Positions 57,054-64,000 of a stretch of DNA of 64,000 bases are shown here, piece after piece. The stretch is from Alkalilacustris brevis (GTDB taxonomy: Bacteria; Pseudomonadota; Alphaproteobacteria; Rhodobacterales; Rhodobacteraceae). The position numbers were made by a program, and so were the translations under genes. The notes under the pieces were generated by a model. That model was not told the DNA's origin. It did no database searches and worked only from the letters and a program-made list of their open reading frames with translations. Positions within the stretch are counted from its first letter, which is position 1, and every line of letters begins with the position of its first letter. Where the stretch lies: contig NZ_QNVJ01000003.1 of the NCBI RefSeq assembly GCF_003350345.1, forward strand, positions 1 to 64,000. The letters run 5' to 3'.

Positions 57054-57427
57054 TGTTTGGAATTCCTGGCAAACAGGCCGTGACGCTGACTCCGCGCGCG
57101 GTGCGCCAGATCACCCGCCTGATGGACCGCGACAGCGTCAAGGGGTTGCGTATCGGCGTCAAGAAGGGCGGCTGCGCGGGCATGGAATACACCATGGAAT
57201 ACGTCGCCGAGGTCGAACCGCATGATGAAGTGGTCGAGCAGGACGGCGCGCGGGTAATCATCGCCCCGATGGCGCAGATGTTCCTGTTCGGCACCGAGAT
57301 CGATTATGAAACCTCGCTGCTCGAAAGCGGCTTCCGGTTCAACAACCCCAACGTGTCCGAGGCCTGCGGCTGTGGCGAATCGATCAAGTTCCACGATGAC
57401 GCGGAGATGAAGCAGCGCGCCGGCTGA
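57053..57427 (+). CDS. sufA: A-type Fe-S cluster carrier protein (SufA/HesB/IscA family)
   Basis: A 124 aa A-type carrier that accepts clusters from the SUF scaffold. The three cluster-binding cysteines are present: one in 'VKKGGCAGMEYTMEY' and two in the CGCG motif of 'VSEACGCGESIKF'. The ATG at 57053 overlaps the sufT stop, so the two are co-translated. A-type proteins of this kind cannot be split into IscA or SufA by sequence alone; the SUF context favours SufA. Confidence 0.9.
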   Translation: MFGIPGKQAVTLTPRAVRQITRLMDRDSVKGLRIGVKKGGCAGMEYTMEYVAEVEPHDEVVEQDGARVIIAPMAQMFLFGTEIDYETSLLESGFRFNNPNVSEACGCGESIKFHDDAEMKQRAG

Positions 57428-57539
57428 TCGGCCGCCACCACTGGGCCCCGCCGGCGCCGCGCCGCGCCGTCTGATCCATCTTCGGGCCGACCCGCCCGGC
57501 GAGCAGCGCGCCCCGGCCCGCGTCTTGCGGCGCCCATCC

Positions 57540-57571
57540 CTTCACTGTGAAAAAAATATCCGCGCCGCAGG
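57540..57571 (-). repeat. Dispersed intergenic repeat, copy G
   Basis: Read on the minus strand: GGATATTTTTTT followed by CACAGTGAAG. It lies in the 273-bp gap between sufA and tpiA. Confidence 0.82.
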
Positions 57572-57700
57572 CCCCCGCCGGCCAGAGGCGCGCGGTCGGG
57601 GAGATGCGCGTTTCGCGGCCCCACCCCGTCACTGCGGCAACCACCTTTTCTTTCCCGGCAGGCTTGCATAGTCTCGCCCGGGATGTCTCGGGAGGGTGCA

Positions 57701-58450
57701 ATGCGCCGCAAGCTGATCGCCGGAAACTGGAAGATGCACGGGCTGGCCGACAGGCTTGCCGAGGCTGAAAAGCTTTCCGAGGCGTATCCGGACCCGGCCT
57801 GCGAGGTGGTGCTCTGCCCGCCCGCCACGCTGATCTCGCGCATGTGGGAGGTGCTTCTGGGCGGTGGCATCAGGGTCGGCGCGCAGGATTGCCACCCCGC
57901 TGAGGCAGGCGCACATACCGGCGACATTTCGGCGGCGATGCTGGCCGATGCCGGGGCAAGCCATGTGATTGTCGGCCATTCCGAACGCCGCGCCGACCAT
58001 CATGAGACGGATGCGCTGATTGCCGCCAAGCTGCACGCGGCACATGGCGCGGGGCTGGTCGCGATCCTGTGCCTGGGCGAGACCGGGGCCGAGCGCGACG
58101 CGGGTGCGGCGCGCGATGTGGTCACGCGCCAGCTCGAGGCCGCGCTGCCCGCCGGCGCGCGGGCCAAAGACACAGTGATCGCCTATGAACCGGTATGGGC
58201 CATCGGCAGCGGGCGCACCCCCACGCCCGCCCAGATCGCCGAGGTTCACGGCACCTTGCGCGCGGCGCTGCAGCGCCTTGTCCCCGATCAGGCCGACGGG
58301 ATGCGGCTGCTTTATGGCGGGTCGGTCAAACCCGCCAATGCGGCGGAGATTCTGGCCATTACCGATGTCGACGGGGCGCTGGTGGGGGGCGCCTCGCTCG
58401 ATGCCGTGGATTTCAGTGCGATCATAGCCGCCGCCGAGGCGCTGTCCTGA
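57701..58450 (+). CDS. tpiA: Triosephosphate isomerase
   Basis: A 249 aa glycolytic enzyme interconverting dihydroxyacetone phosphate and glyceraldehyde 3-phosphate. The catalytic residues are Lys11 (GNWKM), His93 (VIVGHSERR) and Glu163 (AYEPVWAIGSG); the phosphate loop is 'LYGGSVKPANA'. GGGAGGG lies before the ATG at 57701. It is a single gene, downstream of sufA with a dispersed repeat in between. Confidence 0.96.
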   Translation: MRRKLIAGNWKMHGLADRLAEAEKLSEAYPDPACEVVLCPPATLISRMWEVLLGGGIRVGAQDCHPAEAGAHTGDISAAMLADAGASHVIVGHSERRADHHETDALIAAKLHAAHGAGLVAILCLGETGAERDAGAARDVVTRQLEAALPAGARAKDTVIAYEPVWAIGSGRTPTPAQIAEVHGTLRAALQRLVPDQADGMRLLYGGSVKPANAAEILAITDVDGALVGGASLDAVDFSAIIAAAEALS

Positions 58451-58563
58451 CCCCGCAGGCGGGATCGCACCGTTCACGCGCAATTCACCCGGGCCGCCTC
58501 TCGCTATGCCCGAAAACATGCTAGAATAATGCACCTATTCATCCACAGTGGGAGGACTCCGGG

Positions 58564-58809
58564 ATGAAGATGTCACTCTATACGCTGATCCTTGCCGGTG
58601 CGCTGGCCGCCACGCCTGCGCTTGCGGCCCAGTGCCCCGCGCTCATGGCCGAGATCGATGCCGCACTTGCCACGGCCGAGCTTTCTGAGGCCGATCTCGC
58701 GCGCGTTACGGAACTGCGGCAGCAGGGCGAAGAGGCACATGCGGCGGGCAATCACCCTGAATCCGAGGCTGCGCTGAACGAGGCGCTGGAAATCCTCGGC
58801 CAGGGCTGA
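58564..58809 (+). CDS. Small exported protein of unknown function
   Basis: An 81 aa protein with a signal peptide (MKMSLYTLILAGALAATPALA, cleavage near residue 21) and a short Ala/Glu-rich helical mature part 'LMAEIDAALATAELSEADLARVTELRQQGEEAHAAGNHPESEAALNEALEIL', which looks like one or two TPR-like helices. GGGAGGA lies before the ATG. Similar short proteins occur in Rhodobacteraceae, but I cannot name a function. A tRNA-Val gene on the other strand follows. Confidence 0.75.
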   Translation: MKMSLYTLILAGALAATPALAAQCPALMAEIDAALATAELSEADLARVTELRQQGEEAHAAGNHPESEAALNEALEILGQG

Positions 58810-58880
58810 GCCACACCCGCGGCGGGGCGGTTGCGAGACCCGCCTCGCTGCGGCGGAGTGGAACATGTCGGCGGTGAAGA

Positions 58881-58955
58881 TGGTGGGTGATGGAGGATTC
58901 GAACCTCCGACATCTACGATGTGAACGTAGCGCTCTACCACTGAGCTAATCACCC
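58881..58955 (-). tRNA. tRNA-Val (anticodon CAC)
   Basis: 75 nt including encoded CCA. The acceptor stem GGGTGAT pairs with ATCACCC, the D arm contains AGCTCAGTGGTAGAGC, the anticodon loop is TTCACAT with anticodon CAC, and the T arm contains GAGGTTCGAATCCTC. Confidence 0.95.
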
Positions 58956-59080
58956 GACGGGCGTTTCTCTAGCCGCTTGCGCGCGGGTCTGCAAGGGCTT
59001 ACGGCGCGGTGCGGCGCACAAAATCCGTGCGGTTCCGGGGCTGGGCGGGAGGTGCGATTCGGCGTGCTGTGCCCCCCGCC

Positions 59081-59791
59081 TCAGCCCGGCGGGCCAAGGC
59101 GTCTGCGTTCGGGGATGACCTGTTGCGCGGGGCCGGCGAGGATCAGGTAGATCGACGTGATCATCAGCGTCAGGCTGACCCATTCGGGCTGCGCGAAATC
59201 ATAAAAGGCGGCCAGCGCGGCGGCGGCTGTCCAGGCCATCGCGGCGGGCAGGGTGAGGCCGCGCCAGCGCGCCGTGCGCACCGGGTGGACGAATTTCAGC
59301 GGGCTGAACATCGCTACGGCCAGCAGCACCACGATGCCCAGCGTGGCCCAGAAGGGCGGGGTCAGCGCGAAGACCACGAGCGCCAGCATGTTCCAGCAGG
59401 CCGGAAACCCGGCGAAGGTGTTGTCGGGGTTCTTCATCCGCGTATCGGCGAAATAGATCACGCTTGCAAAGGTTATGACGATGATCGCGGCCCAGCCTGT
59501 CCAGCCCGGCAGCAGCCCGGACTGAAAGAGCGCAAAGGCCGGAATGAAGACATAGGTCAGGTAATCGATGATCAGGTCGAGCAGCACGCCGTCGATCTTC
59601 TGCGCATGGGTCTGCACGTGAAAGCGGCGCGCCAGCGGGCCGTCGATGCCATCGACGATGAAGGCCACCACCAGCCAGGCGAACATCAGGCTCCAGCGTT
59701 CCTCGACCGCGGCAAGCATCGCCAGCATGGCGAACACGGCGCCCGTGGCGGTGAAGAGATGAACGAAATAGGCGCGCAGCTTCGGTGTCAT
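59081..59791 (-). CDS. pcs: Phosphatidylcholine synthase
   Basis: A 236 aa membrane enzyme of the CDP-alcohol phosphatidyltransferase superfamily that condenses choline with CDP-diacylglycerol to form phosphatidylcholine. The signature D-G-x2-A-R-x8-G-x3-D-x3-D appears in a variant typical of Pcs: 'VDGIDGPLARRFHVQTHAQKIDGVLLDLIIDYL'. There are about 6-8 hydrophobic segments. The ATG at 59791 (MTPKLRAYFVHLFTATGAV) is the family start. xerC lies upstream on the same strand, 40 bp away. Confidence 0.9.
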   Translation of the reverse strand: MTPKLRAYFVHLFTATGAVFAMLAMLAAVEERWSLMFAWLVVAFIVDGIDGPLARRFHVQTHAQKIDGVLLDLIIDYLTYVFIPAFALFQSGLLPGWTGWAAIIVITFASVIYFADTRMKNPDNTFAGFPACWNMLALVVFALTPPFWATLGIVVLLAVAMFSPLKFVHPVRTARWRGLTLPAAMAWTAAAALAAFYDFAQPEWVSLTLMITSIYLILAGPAQQVIPERRRLGPPG

Positions 59792-59831
59792 CGGGCGTTC
59801 ATGCCCCAATCCTTGTAGCCTCGCAACGGTT

Positions 59832-60755
59832 TCATGCCCTGGGGTGCGCGGCTTCGTAGGCTTCCATCAGCCGCGCGGCATCGACGCCGGTATAGGCCTG
59901 TGTCGTCGACAGAGAGGCATGGCCGAGCAGTTCCTGAATGCTGCGCAGATCGCCGCCCGAGGCCAGCAGGTGCGTGGCAAAGGAATGGCGCAGCGCGTGC
60001 GGGGTGGCACTGGCGGGCAAGCCCAGTTGCAGCCGCGCGGCCTCCATGACACGGGCGACCTGCCGCTGCCCCAGCGCCCCGCCGCGCACCCCGCGAAACA
60101 GCGGCGCGTCGGCTTGCGGCGGGTAGGGGCAAAGTCGCAGATAGGCCCCGACCGCCGCGCGCGCCGCCGGCAGCAGCGGCACGATGCGTTCGCGCCCGCC
60201 CTTGCCGCGAATGCGCAGCGCCTCGCCCAGCGGCAGCGCCGCACCTGTCAGCCCCAGCGCCTCGGATATCCGCAGACCGCAGCCGTAAAGCAGTGTCACC
60301 ACCGCCACGTCGCGCGCCGCCACCCAGGGCCCGCGCGCCTGCAGGCCCACAGTGCCCAGCACCTCGCGTGCGCCCTCCACGCTGAGCGGGCGGGGCAGCT
60401 TGCGCCGGAAGCGCGGGCTGCGCGCGGCCAGCACGGCGGTGGCGTCGAATCCCTCGCGCTCGGCCGCCCAGCGGAAAAAGCTGCGCACCGACGACAACGC
60501 CCGCGCCAGCGACCGCGCGCCAACGCCGCGCTCGCGCTCATGCGCCATCCAGGCGCGCATGTCCGATTGCGTGACCCGCGCGAGCCCGGCCATGCCTGCC
60601 GCGCCGCCATGATGCATCGCCAGAAAGGCCAGGAACCCGGCAACATCGGTGCGATAGGCGGTGACGGTGTTTTCGGCCAGCCCCTCGACGCCCGAAAGCC
60701 GCGATGCCCAGGCCTCGAGCGCGTCGCGCAGCGCGGGGCTGATGGCCAGACTCAT
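59832..60755 (-). CDS. xerC: Tyrosine recombinase XerC
   Basis: A 307 aa site-specific recombinase that, with XerD, resolves chromosome dimers at dif. The N-terminal SAM-like domain is residues about 15-100, and the catalytic set is present: Arg in 'LLYGCGLRISEALGL', Lys in 'IRGKGGRERIVPLL', His-x2-Arg in 'TPHALRHSFATHLLASGGDLRSIQELLGHASLSTTQAY' with the later His and the nucleophile Tyr (in TQAYT). Length and context (next to a DUF484 gene, as in other Proteobacteria) point to XerC, not to a phage integrase. Its ATG overlaps the stop of the DUF484 gene. Confidence 0.93.
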   Translation of the reverse strand: MSLAISPALRDALEAWASRLSGVEGLAENTVTAYRTDVAGFLAFLAMHHGGAAGMAGLARVTQSDMRAWMAHERERGVGARSLARALSSVRSFFRWAAEREGFDATAVLAARSPRFRRKLPRPLSVEGAREVLGTVGLQARGPWVAARDVAVVTLLYGCGLRISEALGLTGAALPLGEALRIRGKGGRERIVPLLPAARAAVGAYLRLCPYPPQADAPLFRGVRGGALGQRQVARVMEAARLQLGLPASATPHALRHSFATHLLASGGDLRSIQELLGHASLSTTQAYTGVDAARLMEAYEAAHPRA

Positions 60756-61474
60756 GACAGCCAGCGGCGCATCGCCCGTTCGAACGCGCCTGCGAAAAAG
60801 CCCAGAAGGTCGGTGCCCTGGCCGGGGCGGAACTGCGCCGCATCTTCCGACCCCATCACCAGCATCCCCGGCAGCCGCCCCGCGCCGAGGTCGAGCCGCA
60901 TGATCGCCTCCGACCGGATCGCGTCGGCGCGCGCGCCATGAATCGCGGTGCCTGCGGGCACATCGTGACGCAGGATCACCTGGCGGCGGCTTGGTGCGCG
61001 CCCGTTCGACATGTAGGCGGCCACCTCACCCGGCGCGGCCACATGCAGCACACCGCCCAGCCGCTCTAGTGCCGGCTCACCGCCAGGCTGGCGTGATTCG
61101 AGCACCAGCCGCACGGTATCGACGCGCAGGATGTCGCGCACATCGCCTGCCAGCACTTTCAGGAAATCCTCGAAACCGGGTGGATCGAGCAGCGCCAGCA
61201 CCGCGCGATGCACCTGATTGGTGCCTGCTAGGTTCTCATAGGCTGCGGCGATCACGGCGCGGTGGGTTTCCTCAAGCCGGTCGAGCCGCCCTTCGAGCCG
61301 CTCCATCGCCATGCCGCGCAGATCGACGATATTGCCGCCCATGCTGCGCTCATTGGCGCCCATGAGCGCGGCCATGACCTCGCGGTCATCGAGAATCGCG
61401 CCCGGATCCGCGAGAATCCGCGCGCGCAAATCATCATCCATTACTGCCTGACCCGCCGAGCCTGCCCGTGCCAT
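60752..61474 (-). CDS. DUF484 family protein
   Basis: A 240 aa protein of the DUF484 (GAF-like) family commonly encoded next to xerC. Regions: 'ARILADPGAILDDREVMAAL', a coiled-coil part 'GMAMERLEGRLDRLEETHRAVIAAAYENLAGTNQVHRAVLALLD' and a GAF-like C-terminal half ending 'GMLVMGSEDAAQFRPGQGTDLLGFFAGAFERAMRRWL'. Function unknown. AGGCAGGA lies just before the ATG at 61474; a second ATG at 61441 is an alternative. Overlaps xerC by 4 bp. Confidence 0.85.
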   Translation of the reverse strand: MARAGSAGQAVMDDDLRARILADPGAILDDREVMAALMGANERSMGGNIVDLRGMAMERLEGRLDRLEETHRAVIAAAYENLAGTNQVHRAVLALLDPPGFEDFLKVLAGDVRDILRVDTVRLVLESRQPGGEPALERLGGVLHVAAPGEVAAYMSNGRAPSRRQVILRHDVPAGTAIHGARADAIRSEAIMRLDLGAGRLPGMLVMGSEDAAQFRPGQGTDLLGFFAGAFERAMRRWLS

Positions 61475-61529
61475 TCCTGCCTCGTTTTTCGTGCCCTCGC
61501 CGGGGCGTTTGCGGCAGTATAGCGGATGC

Positions 61530-62183
61530 TTAAAGGATTTTCTGCCCCGTTTTTTCCCAATCCTTCATGAAGGCGTCCAGGCCCTTGTCGGTCAGCGGGT
61601 GCTGCGCCAGCTTGCGGATCACTTCGGGGGGCGCGGTCATCACGTCGGCCCCTGCCAGGGCGGCCTCGGAGACATGGTTCACCGTGCGGATCGAGGCGGC
61701 GAGGATCTGCGTCTCGAATCCGTAATTGTCATAGATCTGGCGGATGTCGCGGATCAGCTCCATCCCGTCGAGGTTGATGTCGTCGAGCCGGCCGATGAAA
61801 GGCGAAATGAACGTGGCCCCCGCCTTGGCCGCCAGCAGCGCCTGGTTGGCGCTGAAACACAGCGTGACATTGACCATCTTGCCCTCGCCCGAGAGCACCT
61901 TGCAGGCTTTCAGCCCGTCCCACGTGAGCGGCAGCTTGACCGCGATATTGGGGGCGATCTCGGCCAGCTTGCGGCCTTCGGCGATCATCGCATCGGCCTC
62001 CAGCGCCACGACCTCGGCCGAAACCGGCCCCGAGACGATGCTGCAGATCTCGCGGGTGACTTCGATGATGTCGCGGCCAGATTTCAGAATCAGCGACGGG
62101 TTGGTCGTGACCCCGTCCACCATGCCCAGATCGTTCAGGTCGGTGATGGCGGCCACATCGGCGGTATCGACAAAGAATTTCAT
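61530..62183 (-). CDS. Transaldolase / fructose-6-phosphate aldolase family protein
   Basis: A 217 aa class I aldolase of the short transaldolase type: '[36 protein letters not shown]', the Schiff-base Lys in '[15 protein letters not shown]', '[32 protein letters not shown]' and '[27 protein letters not shown]'. Proteins of this length act as transaldolase (TalC-type) in the pentose phosphate pathway or as fructose-6-phosphate aldolase; sequence by eye does not decide. The ATG at 62183 is the family start. Confidence 0.9.
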   Translation of the reverse strand: MKFFVDTADVAAITDLNDLGMVDGVTTNPSLILKSGRDIIEVTREICSIVSGPVSAEVVALEADAMIAEGRKLAEIAPNIAVKLPLTWDGLKACKVLSGEGKMVNVTLCFSANQALLAAKAGATFISPFIGRLDDINLDGMELIRDIRQIYDNYGFETQILAASIRTVNHVSEAALAGADVMTAPPEVIRKLAQHPLTDKGLDAFMKDWEKTGQKIL

Positions 62184-62269
62184 GTTCGCGGTCCCGTGGG
62201 TTAGATCGGTGTTTCGGGGCGCTTCTAACGCATGAGGGGCGCGCCCGGAAGGGGAAGCGGGAAACAGGC

Positions 62270-64000
62270 ATGAGCGAAGAGCGGTTTTTCGAACCTGGCA
62301 GCCGCCTGGGCGTGCTGACCACGCAGCCGGTGGGCAGCGTGCTCGATTATCGCGCGCCCGGGGAGGGCTGCGCGGAAGGCGCCTTTGTCGAGGTGCCGCT
62401 GGGCCCGCGCAAGGTGATGGGCGTGGTCTGGGGGCCGGGCGAAAGCGACCTGCCGCTGGCGCGGCTGCGCCCGGTGCTGCGCGTGCTCGATGCCGCACCG
62501 CTGCGCCCGGAGATGCGCGCCTTTCTGGCTCGCGCGGCGGCCTATACGCTCACGCCGCTGCCGCTGATGCTGCGGATGGCCACCCGCGCACCCGGCCTTG
62601 CCGAAGGCCCGGCCACCCGCCGCGTCTATCGCCCCGGCGATGCCCCGCCGCCGCGCATGACCGAGGCGCGCGCGCGTGTGCTCGCGGTGGTCGAGGAATA
62701 TGGCGGCGCGGCCTTCACCCTGCACGAGCTGGCCGGGGCCGCCGGGGTCAGCGCCTCAGTGGTCAAGGGGCTGGCCGCGTCGGGCGCCCTGCGCGAAGAG
62801 GAAGCCCCGCGCGACAGCCCCTATCCGAGGCTCGATCCGGCGCGGCCGGGGCTTGCGCTCAATCCCGAACAGGCGGCGGGCGCGCAGGCGCTGCGCGCAG
62901 CGGTTGCGGGCGGCGGATATGGCACGACGCTGCTCAAGGGGGTGACCGGCTCGGGCAAGACCGAGGTTTACCTTGAGGCGGTGGCCGAATGTCTGGCGCA
63001 AGGCCGGCAGGCGCTGGTGCTGCTGCCCGAGATCGCGCTCAGCGCCGAGTTCCTGGCCCGCGTCGAAGCCCGCTTCGGCGCGCGCGCCGCCGAGTGGCAT
63101 TCGGGCGTGACCCAGACCGAAAGGCGGCGGCTGTGGCGCATGGTGGGGCAGGGCGGCGCAAGCCTTGTCGTGGGCGCGCGCTCGGCACTGTTCCTGCCGT
63201 TTCGCGACCTTGGGCTGATCGTCGTCGATGAGGAACACGACAGTTCCTACAAGCAGGAAGACGGGGTGCTTTACAACGCGCGCGACATGGCGGTGCTGCG
63301 CGCCTCGCTGGCGGGGGCGCAGGTGGTGCTGGCCTCGGCCACGCCTTCGCTGGAAAGCTGGGCCAATGCCGAGGCCGGGAAATACGCGCGCATCGACCTG
63401 GGCGCACGGTTCGGCACCGCCGAGCTGCCCGAGATGCGCGCCATCGACCTGCGCGCCGAGCGCATGGAAACCGGGCGCTGGATCTCGCCCAGCTTGCGCG
63501 CGGCGGTCGAGGCGCGGCTGGCGGTGGGCGAGCAATCGCTCTTGTTTCTCAACCGCCGCGGCTATGCCCCGGTGACGATCTGCCGGGCCTGCGGCCAGCA
63601 GGTGGAATGCAGCGACTGCGACGCACGCCTGGTCGAGCACCGCTTTCTAAAACGCCTGGTCTGTCACCAGTGCGGCGCCACCCGGCCGGTGCCCGAGGCC
63701 TGCCCCGGCTGCGGCGCCGAGGGGCGCATGGCCCCTGTCGGCCCCGGTGTCGAGCGGCTGGCCGAAGAGGCGGCGGCGATCTTTCCACAGGCGCGGGTGG
63801 TGGTGCTGTCATCCGACCTGTTCGGCTCTGCCCGCGCGCTCAAGGCGCAGATCGCAGCCATCGCGGCGGGCGAGGCCGACATCATCATCGGCACGCAACT
63901 GGTGGCCAAGGGGCACAATTTTCCGTTGCTCACGCTGGTGGGGGTGATCGACGCCGACCTGGGGCTGTCGGGGTCGGACCTGCGCGCGGCAGAGCGCACC
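62270..64000 (+). CDS. priA: Primosomal helicase PriA (cut by window end)
   Basis: 577 codons are inside the window and the frame is still open. PriA restarts collapsed replication forks. Visible parts are the 3'-DNA-binding domain at the N-terminus ('[19 protein letters not shown]'), Walker [16 protein letters not shown] box '[17 protein letters not shown]', '[12 protein letters not shown]', and the zinc-binding region '[21 protein letters not shown]...VCHQCG...CPGCGAEG' (eight cysteines), followed by '[15 protein letters not shown]'. The ATG at 62270 follows an AGCGGGAAACAGGC sequence. The protein should continue for about 150 residues beyond the window. Confidence 0.95.
   Translation, partial: MSEERFFEPGSRLGVLTTQPVGSVLDYRAPGEGCAEGAFVEVPLGPRKVMGVVWGPGESDLPLARLRPVLRVLDAAPLRPEMRAFLARAAAYTLTPLPLMLRMATRAPGLAEGPATRRVYRPGDAPPPRMTEARARVLAVVEEYGGAAFTLHELAGAAGVSASVVKGLAASGALREEEAPRDSPYPRLDPARPGLALNPEQAAGAQALRAAVAGGGYGTTLLKGVTGSGKTEVYLEAVAECLAQGRQALVLLPEIALSAEFLARVEARFGARAAEWHSGVTQTERRRLWRMVGQGGASLVVGARSALFLPFRDLGLIVVDEEHDSSYKQEDGVLYNARDMAVLRASLAGAQVVLASATPSLESWANAEAGKYARIDLGARFGTAELPEMRAIDLRAERMETGRWISPSLRAAVEARLAVGEQSLLFLNRRGYAPVTICRACGQQVECSDCDARLVEHRFLKRLVCHQCGATRPVPEACPGCGAEGRMAPVGPGVERLAEEAAAIFPQARVVVLSSDLFGSARALKAQIAAIAAGEADIIIGTQLVAKGHNFPLLTLVGVIDADLGLSGSDLRAAERT

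Noticed and set aside
59832-60755. Tyrosine recombinase considered as a phage integrase linked to the lysis cassette
   Set aside because: Length, motifs and linkage to a DUF484 gene match housekeeping XerC; it is 4.4 kb from the cassette and not beside an attachment site.

Overview
The window is a GC-rich (roughly two-thirds G+C) chromosomal segment of an alphaproteobacterium, most likely a member of the Rhodobacteraceae/Roseobacter group. The evidence is the iscR-iscS-sufBCD-sufS layout with a single-cysteine IscR, an ScfR-type regulator next to accB, a phosphatidylcholine synthase, a complete form I CO dehydrogenase operon, and a dispersed intergenic repeat with the core GGATATTT...CACAGTGAAG. 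No plasmid, CRISPR or intact prophage signature was seen.

Layout. 1-1747: start of accB (minus) and divergent scfR. 2059-7723: aldehyde dehydrogenase, a leaderless sugar-binding-like protein, and a TAXI-TRAP transporter (solute-binding protein plus fused permease). 7812-9108: SMR efflux protein and an alpha/beta hydrolase. 9288-17152: iscR-iscS-sufB-(81 aa membrane protein)-sufC-sufD-yip1-yip1-sufS; sufT and sufA lie about 40 kb away (56688-57427). 17406-27038: a catabolic or uptake cluster of two MmgE/PrpD proteins and an unusual SDR, a divergent GntR regulator, and tctCBA plus an AbrB-family membrane protein. The two halves share an identical 17-bp AT-rich operator-like sequence. 27307-30895: selO and typA. 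31208-39951: coxC-like MHYT-LytTR regulator, then coxMSL, two hairpins and a dispersed repeat, then coxDEF, a 34 aa Cys-containing mini-ORF and coxG. CoxL carries the form I AYRCSFR signature, so aerobic CO oxidation is predicted. 40056-42814: MFS transporter and NADP-type glutamate dehydrogenase. 43092-49343: exported protein of unknown function, carboxymuconolactone decarboxylase-like protein, and a polyamine-type ABC transporter. 49684-53189: CPBP membrane protease, tandem universal stress protein, and SulP transporter. 53479-55391: tRNA-Gly followed by an orphan three-gene lysis cassette (muramidase, i-spanin-like, o-spanin-like). 55407-64000: tgt, sufT-sufA, tpiA, a small exported protein, tRNA-Val, pcs, xerC, a DUF484 protein, transaldolase-like protein, and priA (cut by the window end).

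How the parts work together. Three stretches look functionally unified: Fe-S assembly, with Irr/ICE-like sites at the iscR -10 box and inside iscS; CO oxidation, with a membrane MHYT-LytTR regulator and a candidate paired direct-repeat operator just ahead of coxM; and the GntR-controlled tripartite-carboxylate/MmgE-PrpD cluster, whose substrate is unknown and which is the best candidate here for an undescribed pathway.
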